Positions 1 to 7,201 of a stretch of DNA of 33,757 nucleotides are shown here, one piece after another. A program made the translations under genes and the position numbers. This stretch comes from Candidatus Aminicenantota bacterium (lineage in GTDB: Bacteria; Acidobacteriota; Aminicenantia; Aminicenantales; Saccharicenantaceae). The notes beneath the pieces are model-generated. The model was not told the origin of the DNA, ran no database searches, and worked only from the letters and a program-made list of their open reading frames with translations. The stretch lies in NCBI GenBank assembly GCA_013178315.1, contig JABLWX010000057.1, forward strand, positions 1 through 33,757. Direction: 5' to 3'. Positions within the stretch are counted from its first letter, which is position 1; every line of letters starts with the position of its first letter.

Positions 1-91
1 CGGGTAAAACGGCTGGCTGTTTCATTTTTCCAGGGCAGCTACCGCCTATTATGATAAAGGATAACCTGTAGCAGTTGAAATGAGGTAAGCC

Positions 92-826
92 ATGAAAAGA
101 CTTATGATGATTATCCTTTTATCAATTTTCCTGAGCACCGCGCTTTCGGCCGATGTTTATATCAAGACCGTGACCAAGGCCGACCCCATCAACGCCATGG
201 GTCAGAGCATTCCGGCCCGGGAAAGCATTTCCGAACAGTGGATAGGCGACGACTTCTATTTTGTGGAAACCGGGACAGGTCTGGCCTACCTCTATGATTT
301 CAGGCAAAACCTAATCTACATGATTTCGCACCGGACCAAATCTTACCTGGAGCTCAGGCCGCCGGTCAATTATACCAGCCTTCTTCCCCCGGAGCTGGCC
401 CCGATGGCCCAGGCCCTGGAACAGATGACCATCTCGGTCGAGCCAACCGGCGAAACCAAGATCATCAACAACATCAGGTGCCAGGGTTACCGGCTCCAGG
501 TGACCATGATGATGTACCCGGTGGAAATAAGCATCTGGGCTTCGACAGAACTGCCGGTCAACCTCAAATACTTTCTGGACAAGGTCTGGCCAGAATTCGC
601 GAAGCTGGAGCTCCGGGCCTCCGGCCAGGCTGTGGCTGAGCTCAGTAAGGTCAAGGGCCTGTGGATATCCCAGGAAAGCAAAGCCCAGATAATGGGCATG
701 GAAGTAAAAGCCAGGTCCGAGGTGGTGGAAATCAGCAAGAAAACTCCGCCGAGGGGCATCTATACCCTGCCCCAGGATTACCGGAAAAAGGACCGGCTGG
801 AAATGGCCGACCTCCAGGGTTTCTGA
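92..826 (+). CDS. Secreted DUF4412-like protein of unknown function
   Basis: The 244-residue product begins with a typical Sec signal peptide (basic MKR, hydrophobic core to about residue 17, cleavage likely after the LSA at 17-19), so it is probably periplasmic or outer-membrane associated. The mature part is a run of beta-prone segments: a repeated pattern of statements about a threonine/aspartate-rich strand near the N-terminus, an aromatic-rich stretch around residues 50-90 and a C-terminal strand ending in a conserved-looking 'YTLPQDY' near residue 227. This resembles DUF4412/LolA-like secreted beta proteins; the match is by general appearance only. No catalytic motif or cysteine pair stands out. 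An AGGT-type ribosome binding site lies about 6 bases before the ATG. It is followed by 190 bases without a gene and then gltX, so it is probably its own transcription unit. Function unknown. Confidence 0.75.
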   Translation: MKRLMMIILLSIFLSTALSADVYIKTVTKADPINAMGQSIPARESISEQWIGDDFYFVETGTGLAYLYDFRQNLIYMISHRTKSYLELRPPVNYTSLLPPELAPMAQALEQMTISVEPTGETKIINNIRCQGYRLQVTMMMYPVEISIWASTELPVNLKYFLDKVWPEFAKLELRASGQAVAELSKVKGLWISQESKAQIMGMEVKARSEVVEISKKTPPRGIYTLPQDYRKKDRLEMADLQGF

Positions 827-982
827 GCCCAACCCGCTCCTGGTTTGAAGATATCTGAATATAACAAAAGCACTATGCTCAACCTTTTTTCATTTATTAA
901 ATTATGGATATATTCTGTTCCAGGATTAAATCCAAAGTCATGGGTTAACTTTTAACATTACTGAAACACCTTCTCCCCTGCC

Positions 983-1011
983 TTGATTTTTGCCGGGGGT
1001 GGCATTATCCT
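983..1011 (+). promoter_or_regulatory. Possible gltX promoter (leaderless geometry)
   Basis: TTGATT (983-988), a 17-base spacer and TATCCT (1006-1011) form a weak sigma70-like promoter whose -10 box ends 6 bases before the gltX ATG. The G-rich GGGGGTGG at 995-1002 is too far from the ATG to be a normal ribosome binding site, so no Shine-Dalgarno is visible. Both boxes deviate from consensus (4 of 6 each); this is tentative. Confidence 0.35.
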
Positions 1012-1017
1012 TACCCT

Positions 1018-2520
1018 ATGAACGCAGAAGATAAAATACGGGTCCGTTTCGCTCCCAGCCCCACCGGCTACATCCACGTCGGCAATGCCCGCACCGCCCT
1101 CTTTAACTGGCTGTTTGCCCGGCAGAAGGGCGGGGTCTTTGTCCTCCGGGTGGAAGATACCGACATCGAAAGGTCGCGGGAAGAATACGAGCGCAACCTG
1201 ATCCAGGACCTGCGCTGGCTGGGTCTGGACTGGGACGAAGGTCCGGATGTCGGCGGGGATTTCGGACCCTACAGGCAGTCGGAAAGACTGGAACTTTACC
1301 ACAAATATGCCGTCCAGCTCCTGGAAGAAGGCAAGGCCTATTACTGCTTCTGTACCGCCGAAGAGCTGGAAAGCCAGAGACAGGCTGCCTTGGCCGAAGG
1401 CCGGATGCCGGTCTACAGCGGCAAGTGCCGGAACATCCCCCTTGATGAAGCCCGTAGGCGACTGGCCGCGGGAGAGGAGGGAGCCATCCGGCTTAAAGTT
1501 CCGGAGGAAGGTATTGTCCGGTTTGAAGACCTGGTCCGGGGCCTGGTGGAGTTTGACCTGAAACTCATCGGCGACCCGATCATCGTCAGGTCAAACGGCA
1601 TGCCGGCTTACAATTACGCCGTGGTCATAGACGATGCCCTGATGAACATCACCCATGTCATCAGGGGCGAAGACCACGTCAGCAACACCCCGCGCCAGAT
1701 ACTCCTCTACCAGGCCCTCGGCTGGAAGCTTCCAGTGTTTGCCCACCTGTCCATGGTTATGGGCAAGGACAACACCAGGCTGAGCAAGCGCCACGGGGCC
1801 ACCTCCGTGGACCAGTTCCGCCGCGATGGTATTCTGGCTGAAGCCCTGTGCAACTATCTTTCCTTCCTGGGCTGGTCCCCGCCCGAAGGAAACGAGGTCC
1901 TGCGCCTCGAAGAACTGGTCAGGCTGTTTGACCTCGGCCGGGTCAGCCGCTCAGCCGCCATTTTTGACTACGAGAAGCTTCACTGGTTGAACCGGCAGCA
2001 CATTAAACTCCTCAGCCCGGAGAAAAAGCTGGAGCTGGCTCTCCCCTACTTACAGGAAGCCGGGCTGGTTAGTAAAGAATTGGCCCTGGCCCAGAAAGAC
2101 TGGCTGAAAAGGGCGGTGGAAACTTTGATAGAAGGTGTCGACAAGTTCTCCGAACTTCCGCAAAAATTCTTGCTGCTATTTGATTTTGACCCGGGGAAAA
2201 TGGACGATGAGGCCCGGGAGATAATCCAGGCCGACTCGGCCAGAAAAGTGCTAACTGCCTTCATCCAGAAAACGGAAGGGCTTAAAGAATTCAATTACGA
2301 AATCTTCGCCGGGATCACCGGGGCCATCAAGAAAGAAACCGGCATCAAGGGCAAGGACCTGTTCCACCCGCTGCGGGTGGCTCTCACGGCCAGGGCTTCC
2401 GGCCTGGAACTGGATAAATTCATACCGCTGGTAGAAGAAGGGTCCAGGCTGGATTTTCCAAGAAAAATTAAAAGCTGCCTGGAAAGAATAAGGGAAATCT
2501 CTTCCTTACTGCAGGTTTAG
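1018..2520 (+). CDS. gltX: Glutamyl-tRNA synthetase
   Basis: Cytoplasmic class I aminoacyl-tRNA synthetase that charges tRNA(Glu) with glutamate. The 500-residue length is normal. The N-terminal 'FAPSPTGYIHVGNARTALFN' block carries the HIGH-type motif as HVGN (residues 20-23), and the KMSKS-type loop is RLSKR (254-258). A CxC pair near residues 110-112 followed by a YxxxC about 24 residues later matches the zinc-binding insertion seen in many bacterial GluRS enzymes. The C-terminal ~150 residues are helical, as expected for the anticodon-binding domain. The start at 1018 gives the standard N-terminus; no ribosome binding site is visible, which fits the possible leaderless promoter just upstream. 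The next gene, rlmB, begins 2 bases after the stop, so the two are co-transcribed. Whether the enzyme is discriminating or also charges tRNA(Gln) cannot be judged here. Confidence 0.97.
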   Translation: MNAEDKIRVRFAPSPTGYIHVGNARTALFNWLFARQKGGVFVLRVEDTDIERSREEYERNLIQDLRWLGLDWDEGPDVGGDFGPYRQSERLELYHKYAVQLLEEGKAYYCFCTAEELESQRQAALAEGRMPVYSGKCRNIPLDEARRRLAAGEEGAIRLKVPEEGIVRFEDLVRGLVEFDLKLIGDPIIVRSNGMPAYNYAVVIDDALMNITHVIRGEDHVSNTPRQILLYQALGWKLPVFAHLSMVMGKDNTRLSKRHGATSVDQFRRDGILAEALCNYLSFLGWSPPEGNEVLRLEELVRLFDLGRVSRSAAIFDYEKLHWLNRQHIKLLSPEKKLELALPYLQEAGLVSKELALAQKDWLKRAVETLIEGVDKFSELPQKFLLLFDFDPGKMDDEAREIIQADSARKVLTAFIQKTEGLKEFNYEIFAGITGAIKKETGIKGKDLFHPLRVALTARASGLELDKFIPLVEEGSRLDFPRKIKSCLERIREISSLLQV

Positions 2521-2522
2521 CC

Positions 2523-3263
2523 ATGGAACCAAAAGACAGGTTAGGCCGGCTCAATCCCATAATTGAATTCCTGAAATCCTCCCCGGGACGGCTGAACAAA
2601 ATCTTCATCCAGAAAGAAAAGGGACATTACCGGATTTCAGAAATAATCCGGCTGGCCAAGGCCAACCATATACCGCTGGTCTTTGCCCCGAGGGAAAAGC
2701 TGGATAACCTCTATCCGCATCACCAGGGGGCGGTGGCCCTCCTGGCCGAAAAAGAATACCTGGACCTGGAAGACCTGCTGGTTACCGACAGGCCGGCTTT
2801 CCTGGTTGTTCTGGACGAGGTGGTTGACCCCCAGAACGTCGGGGCCATCATCCGCAGCGCCGAGGGAGCCGGAGCAGACGGCCTCATCATGCAGGAACGT
2901 CACTCGGCCGGCTTGACCTCAACCGTGGCCACGGTGGCCGCCGGCGCCCTTTCCCACCTGAAGGTGGCCAGAGTGACCAACATCGCCCGGGCCATAGAGC
3001 GGCTCAAAGAAAAAGGCCTCTGGGTGGTGGGCGCGGCCGGGGAAGTCAGGACCAGGTGGTATGAGTTCGACTACACCCGGCCGGTGGCCGTGGTGCTGGG
3101 GTCTGAAGGATACGGATTGAGACCAAACATAAAGAACAAGTGCGATGCCCTGCTCTCCCTGCCGATGCTGGGCCAGGTGCAAAGCCTGAACGTCAGCGCC
3201 GCGGCCGCGGTTTTCTTTTATGAAGTGGTGCGCCAGAGGCTGCTGGCTGAGAGAAACAAATAA
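2523..3263 (+). CDS. rlmB: RlmB/TrmH-type SPOUT rRNA 2'-O-methyltransferase
   Basis: Predicted to transfer a methyl group from S-adenosylmethionine to a ribose 2'-OH, most likely G2251 of 23S rRNA. The 246-residue protein has an N-terminal substrate-binding domain (residues about 10-80, containing the 'HQGAVALLA' segment typical of RlmB) and a C-terminal SPOUT knot. The three SPOUT motifs are visible: motif 1 'DPQNVGAIIRSAEGAG' with its conserved Asn and Arg, motif 2 'VVLGSEGYGLRP', and motif 3 'LPMLGQVQSLNVSAAAA'. These are the normal catalytic and SAM-binding elements and all are intact. It lies 2 bases downstream of gltX, a common pairing of translation genes. The family also includes tRNA methyltransferases (TrmH), so the exact target nucleotide is inferred from the N-terminal domain type. 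Confidence 0.9.
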   Translation: MEPKDRLGRLNPIIEFLKSSPGRLNKIFIQKEKGHYRISEIIRLAKANHIPLVFAPREKLDNLYPHHQGAVALLAEKEYLDLEDLLVTDRPAFLVVLDEVVDPQNVGAIIRSAEGAGADGLIMQERHSAGLTSTVATVAAGALSHLKVARVTNIARAIERLKEKGLWVVGAAGEVRTRWYEFDYTRPVAVVLGSEGYGLRPNIKNKCDALLSLPMLGQVQSLNVSAAAAVFFYEVVRQRLLAERNK

Positions 3264-3476
3264 TATTACTAACCGGGAGACCTGCGTTTAGAGAGGGTGG
3301 TCCCAAACCGAGTTTATCCCACTTACCATATTCATCATAAAAAAACTGCAGGGTTTTTCTGATCATAAAATGGAATTGCCCCGGGGATCGTATAATGAAG
3401 TATTAATTATGCCAGGACCCGGGCGGCTCGACCTGCTTCGGCCAGGGCGGGTCGAAGCGATTCTGTCCCGTTTACA

Positions 3477-5111
3477 TCAGGAATCCATCACGCTGTCCAG
3501 GAAAATCTTTTCCACGTCTGGAATCGGAACCTCTTTCAATGCCGCCGCCACCCGCTCATCCTGGAGCAGCGGTTCCAGCTCCAAGCTGGTAAAGTAGCCG
3601 AGGGATTTATCGCCAACATCAGCCTTGAGTAACGCCTTAACCCGCTCGGCCACGACCGGGTTTTGCCTGACCACCTGATAAATCTGCCAGGCGGTCTTGA
3701 GCTTTTCGATTTCTCCGGCGCAGACGATTTTCCCTTTATTGATCAAGATCACCTCGTCGCAGACTTTTTCCACTTCGGGCAGAAGATGGGAAGAGAGAAA
3801 AATCGTGCTTCCTTTTTCTTTAAGCTCCAGGACGAGGTTCCTGATCTCGTACATAATCAACGGGTCCAGCCCGGTATAGGGCTCGTCAAAGACCAGGAAC
3901 TCAGGCTGGCCGAGGGTAGCCACCCCGAAGGCCACCTTCTGCACCGTTCCCTTGGATAAATTTTTGATGGCCCGGTCCAGGTGTTCTTCGAGCTTGAGTT
4001 TTTCGGCCAGGCTGACGGCCAGGCCGGAGGCCTGCTTTCTATTCAGCCCCTCATTCCTGGCCACAAAATAGAAGGTTTCCCGGACCGTAAGAAACGGGTA
4101 GAGGCTGGCCATTTCCTGGAGGTACCCGATTTTCGGCCTCTTCCTTCTGACACCGGCTTCCTGTGCCGGGAAATATTCCACCCGCCCGGATTGCGGTTTT
4201 AGAAACTCCAGGATGATCCTCAAGGTGGTGGTCTTCCCGGCGCCGTTGGGGCCAAGGAAACCGGTGAGTTTCCCCGGCTTTATAGTAAAATCCACTCCCC
4301 TCAGGGCTTCCTTGCCTTGCCTTCTCAGAAATCCTTCCGTGTAGGTCATCTTCAACCCGGAAACGCGGAGCCGGACCCGCCCCTCATCCGGTCCGGCCAG
4401 AACCAGGTTCTTTTTCCTGGCCCTGGAACGGAAGAGCCAGAAGGCCCAGAGAATAAAGCCGGCCGCGCCGGCCAGCAGCAGAGCCATCTGCCAGGCCACC
4501 GGCCTGGCCCAGACCGGCGCCACGAGAAGCCAGGCCGCGGTTTTCCATTGGAATTTGTCCAGCCCGCCACTCGCTATGTACCTCAGCATCTCAAAATATT
4601 TTTCTGAAAAATAAAGGGTGAAGACCTCGATTACCATGATGGCCGCAAAGTTTATGACCCCTCTAAACCTGGTAGCCAGGAAGAAACCGGCTGCACTGAA
4701 ATAGATGGCCTGCACCAGCCCGCGCCCCAGGAGCCGCAGGAGATAGACAACCGAAGAGAGTTCCCCGTTTATGGCCAGGCCAGCCAGGGCGGCCAGCCCG
4801 ACCACCACATAGGCCATGAAGATCAGCAGAAACAGGCCGAGAAGCTTCCCCCAGAACAGGCTGGAAATTTTGAAACGGCTCAGGAAAGGATCAATCTGCC
4901 TGGATTCAAATTCGTCAAAGACAAGCCCGCCGCTGAACAGAACGACCAGGAAGGCGAAAAAGGCCCCCATGTTCTTGGCCCCTTCTTCCGGGCTCCTGGT
5001 CACAAATATCAAGTACAAACAGTACAGAAGGTAAGCGGCTATGACGATTACCGATATGGTATTGGCCCGGAAAATTTTTTTCCAGGTGACTTTGGCTACC
5101 TCCCAGAGCAT
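3477..5111 (-). CDS. ABC-2 type exporter, permease and ATPase fused in one chain
   Basis: A 544-residue ABC transporter with the membrane domain first and the nucleotide-binding domain second. Residues about 15-230 hold roughly six hydrophobic segments typical of ABC-2 permeases. Residues about 245-470 form a complete ATPase: Walker A GPNGAGKT (287-294), signature LSKGTVQK (385-392, the LSKG form common in ABC-2 ATPases), Walker B FLVFDE (405-410), D-loop 'TGLDP' and H-loop histidine 442. About 75 residues follow, as in many CcmA/NatA-like ATPases. The start is supported by a strong AAAGGAGGGAGGG ribosome binding site directly upstream. In most bacteria these two parts are separate genes; here they are one frame without a break. 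A substrate is not evident (candidates include drugs, lipids or Na+). It stands alone, convergent with gltX-rlmB. Confidence 0.9.
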   Translation of the reverse strand: MLWEVAKVTWKKIFRANTISVIVIAAYLLYCLYLIFVTRSPEEGAKNMGAFFAFLVVLFSGGLVFDEFESRQIDPFLSRFKISSLFWGKLLGLFLLIFMAYVVVGLAALAGLAINGELSSVVYLLRLLGRGLVQAIYFSAAGFFLATRFRGVINFAAIMVIEVFTLYFSEKYFEMLRYIASGGLDKFQWKTAAWLLVAPVWARPVAWQMALLLAGAAGFILWAFWLFRSRARKKNLVLAGPDEGRVRLRVSGLKMTYTEGFLRRQGKEALRGVDFTIKPGKLTGFLGPNGAGKTTTLRIILEFLKPQSGRVEYFPAQEAGVRRKRPKIGYLQEMASLYPFLTVRETFYFVARNEGLNRKQASGLAVSLAEKLKLEEHLDRAIKNLSKGTVQKVAFGVATLGQPEFLVFDEPYTGLDPLIMYEIRNLVLELKEKGSTIFLSSHLLPEVEKVCDEVILINKGKIVCAGEIEKLKTAWQIYQVVRQNPVVAERVKALLKADVGDKSLGYFTSLELEPLLQDERVAAALKEVPIPDVEKIFLDSVMDS

Positions 5112-5141
5112 CCCTCCCTCCTTTTAATAAATGGATTCTAA

Positions 5142-5465
5142 TCAGGCACGGGTCACCTTCCTGACGTCCGAAGGAGCGAATGAACCAGGGCCCTGGCAGC
5201 AATCAGAACCAGAGGCGGATGTCAGACCAATGGAGTAAAGAACGAGCGCCCGGTGTTTTCTGAATTTAAGTCCGCCCCCCGGCATCGTCATAAACCAACT
5301 AGCAAGGCGTAAGCTCCGGCCTCTTAATCTTATTATCGACGGACGGGATTTGAGCTTCAAGAATTTTTTTATGTCATATCTCGATAAAAGTTCAGCTATC
5401 TCAAGAGCCTCATCAAGAACTTTTTTCTTGTTCAGGTTGCTCACACCCTTTTCGCCTGGCACCAA
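5142..5465 (-). CDS. Doubtful small ORF, possible gene remnant
   Basis: An open frame of 107 codons that starts only with TTG (or an internal GTG at 5444). Its first 45 or so residues (a Lys/Glu/Leu-rich amphipathic stretch such as 'LDEALEIAELLSRYDIKKFL') look protein-like, while the second half becomes irregular and Cys/Ser/Gly rich. Base and codon use differ from flanking genes. An AAAAGGG lies directly against the GTG, too close for a good ribosome binding site. No family was recognised. It may be a decayed gene or a chance frame; low confidence. Confidence 0.2.
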   Translation of the reverse strand: MVPGEKGVSNLNKKKVLDEALEIAELLSRYDIKKFLKLKSRPSIIRLRGRSLRLASWFMTMPGGGLKFRKHRALVLYSIGLTSASGSDCCQGPGSFAPSDVRKVTRA

Positions 5466-5530
5466 TCATCTCAATCCGGGACACCGGTCTTAACAACCCA
5501 GGGGATAACTCACCCCGCGGCCAACAGGAA

Positions 5531-5553
5531 GGGGGCTCCTCCCCGGAGCCCCC
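5531..5553. terminator. Perfect 9-bp GC hairpin, possible terminator
   Basis: GGGGGCTCC (5531-5539), loop TCCCC, GGAGCCCCC (5545-5553). The stem is perfect, but neither side has a strong T-tract (plus side continues TCAGGC, minus side TTCCTG). It could be a factor-assisted terminator or an RNA stability element. If it acts on the minus strand, it would end a transcript coming from the small frame at 5914-6063. Confidence 0.4.
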
Positions 5554-5913
5554 CTCAGGCTGTGTTCCTTTCGGTTCCCGGATCATCGTCCTTCACCCTG
5601 CCCGCACCACCAAGGGCCTGCCCTTACCTGGAAGAAGCCAGGCCGGGCCAACCTGAGATTAATTTCCAGGCACAGCTTAAGAACACCTCCGGCTTCCATT
5701 CTTTTAAGAAGACGCTGCCAGCCGGGGGAATTTCTCACGGGTAAAAAAATACTGAAAATGGCCAGCTTTTTCTTTTTTTGCCTTAAATCGATACCCTTAA
5801 ATCAAAACTTAATCAGTTCAGCCGCGGCCATAGCTTTAAGGGCTCGTGCCCGAAGGAGACGAGTTCCGGCGCCTTCTGGCTTAGTTCTGGATAGGCAGAG
5901 TATTTGTTAGTTG

Positions 5914-6063
5914 TCATTGCTGGCTGGTTTGCCTTCTTTCCATTAAAAGTACTAGCAAAATCATTAAGGGAGGAAGCCCTGCTTTTTCAAGTACCAACCC
6001 AATAGACCTCTCCGCTTTATAACCCCCATCCCTATGGCCGGACTGCCGCACCGCCGCTTCCAT
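5914..6063 (-). CDS. Hypothetical 49-residue small protein
   Basis: ATG at 6063 preceded by a good ribosome binding site (GGGGAAGGGGAG, about 3-5 bases before the start) and followed by 49 codons to a TGA at 5914. The N-terminal half is charged (Arg, Lys, Glu, His); the C-terminal half contains a short hydrophobic run 'LPPLMILLVLL' followed by a basic/polar tail 'MERRQTSQQ', suggesting a possible small membrane-associated peptide. The frame stays open further upstream to 6192, but that part overlaps the accA promoter and has no ribosome binding site. No family was recognised. The hairpin at 5531-5553 lies downstream. It is either a real small gene or a remnant. Confidence 0.35.
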   Translation of the reverse strand: MEAAVRQSGHRDGGYKAERSIGLVLEKAGLPPLMILLVLLMERRQTSQQ

Positions 6064-6113
6064 ATACTCCCCTTCCCCTGGATACCATGTCTTAACCGGA
6101 GAGAACGGCTGAC

Positions 6114-6143
6114 TTGACATAACCCGCTGGCTGTCTTTAATAT
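6114..6143 (+). promoter_or_regulatory. Likely accA operon promoter
   Basis: A consensus -35 TTGACA (6114-6119) with a -10 of TAATAT (6138-6143, 18-base spacer) or the overlapping TTTAAT (16-base spacer). The accA ATG follows about 48 bases later, with a GAGATAAGG ribosome binding site. It would drive accA-hisS-aspS. Confidence 0.6.
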
Positions 6144-6190
6144 ACTCTGGACGCCGGTTTTCTGATAAAATTATCCAGAAGAGATAAGGC

Positions 6191-7153
6191 ATGAAAGAAA
6201 AGCTCGATTTTTATTCTCTGGAGCGACCCATCATTGCCCTCAAAGAGCAGATAGAAGCCCTGGAGGGCAGCGAGGACTCCAACCGCCGGGAAAAAATTGC
6301 CGCCCTCAAGGCCCAGATCGAAAAGGAATGGGAAAAAATTGTCCCAAAACTGACCGCGGTCCATATCGTCCAGATAGCCCGGCATCCCAAGAGACCCTAC
6401 ACCCTGGACTATATCAAGGCCCTTTTCCAGGACTTCATGGAATTTCACGGCGACCGGCGCGTTGCCGACGACCCGGCCATAGTGGCCGGCCTGGCTTTCT
6501 ACAAGGGACAGACCGTGGCCGTCATCGGCCACCAGAAGGGCCGGACCACCAAGGCCCGGATAGAGCGCAACTTCGGCCAGCCCAACCCCGAGGGCTACCG
6601 CAAGGCCCTCCGGATCATGCAGATGGCCGAGAAATTCGGCTTTCCGGTAATTACCTTTGTTGATACCCCCGGAGCTTACCCAGGAATAGGGGCCGAAGAG
6701 CGGGGCCAGGCTGAAGCCATCGCCTACAACCTGAAAGTCATCTCCAGGCTGAAGACCCCCATCGTCAACGTCATCATCGGCGAGGGGGGAAGCGGAGGCG
6801 GACTAGGAATAGGCTTTGGCGACGCCCTGCTGATGCTGGAATATGCCTTTTATTCCGTCATCTCCCCCGAAGGCTGCGCCGCCATCCTCTGGAAGGACCA
6901 GGGGCCCACGGCCGTGGAACAGGCCGCGGAAAACCTGGGCATCCGGGCCCAGAAGTTATTTGAGCTCGGCATCATCGACAAGCTCATTCCCGAGCCACCG
7001 GGTGGAGCCCACATTGACTACGAAACCACCTTCAAGAATGTGGATAAACATCTCGGCCAGACCCTGAAGAAGCTGCAGCAGATGAGCCTGGATGACCTGC
7101 TGGCTGAACGCTACCGGAAAATCAGGCGCCAGGGCGTCTTTGAAACAAGATAA
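6191..7153 (+). CDS. accA: Acetyl-CoA carboxylase carboxyltransferase subunit alpha
   Basis: With AccD it forms the carboxyltransferase half of acetyl-CoA carboxylase, making malonyl-CoA for fatty-acid synthesis in the cytoplasm. At 320 residues it has the normal AccA length. Visible family features are the N-terminal helical region (residues about 5-55), the 'LDYIKALFQDFMEFHGDR' block near residue 75, 'VIGHQKGR', the 'VDTPGAYPGIGAEERGQ' loop and the 'VIIGEGGSGGGLGIGFGD' oxyanion-hole segment of the crotonase-like fold, all intact. The start is supported by a ribosome binding site and the upstream promoter. It heads a plus-strand operon with hisS (48 bases later) and aspS. accD, accB and accC are not in the window, so the enzyme's other subunits are encoded elsewhere. 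Confidence 0.97.
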   Translation: MKEKLDFYSLERPIIALKEQIEALEGSEDSNRREKIAALKAQIEKEWEKIVPKLTAVHIVQIARHPKRPYTLDYIKALFQDFMEFHGDRRVADDPAIVAGLAFYKGQTVAVIGHQKGRTTKARIERNFGQPNPEGYRKALRIMQMAEKFGFPVITFVDTPGAYPGIGAEERGQAEAIAYNLKVISRLKTPIVNVIIGEGGSGGGLGIGFGDALLMLEYAFYSVISPEGCAAILWKDQGPTAVEQAAENLGIRAQKLFELGIIDKLIPEPPGGAHIDYETTFKNVDKHLGQTLKKLQQMSLDDLLAERYRKIRRQGVFETR

Positions 7154-7201
7154 ACACAGGGTCAGGCCCCGACCGGAAGCAGAGGAGAAAAAATCCAGGA
7201 C

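Larger units (their letters stand above)
5112..6190. other. Gene-poor 1.08-kb intergenic region
   Basis: Between the start of the ABC fusion gene (minus strand) and accA (plus strand) there is no convincing large gene. It is more AT-rich in patches than its neighbours. It contains the ABC gene's ribosome binding site at its left edge, a perfect 9-bp GC hairpin at 5531-5553, a doubtful 107-codon frame (5142-5465, minus), a better small frame (5914-6063, minus) and the accA promoter (6114-6143). No tRNA, RNase P RNA, tmRNA or SRP RNA signature was seen in it. Confidence 0.6.

Noticed and set aside
3264-3476. RNA or terminator between rlmB and the ABC gene
   Set aside because: There are short inverted repeats (TCGACC/GGTCGA) and an AAAAAACTGCAGGGTTTTT stretch, but none has a convincing stem plus T-tract, and the small frame at 3370-3597 has no ribosome binding site.
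7039-7047. Perfect DnaA box (TGTGGATAA)
   Set aside because: A single 9-mer inside the accA coding sequence with no neighbours; one such match per window is not unlikely by chance.
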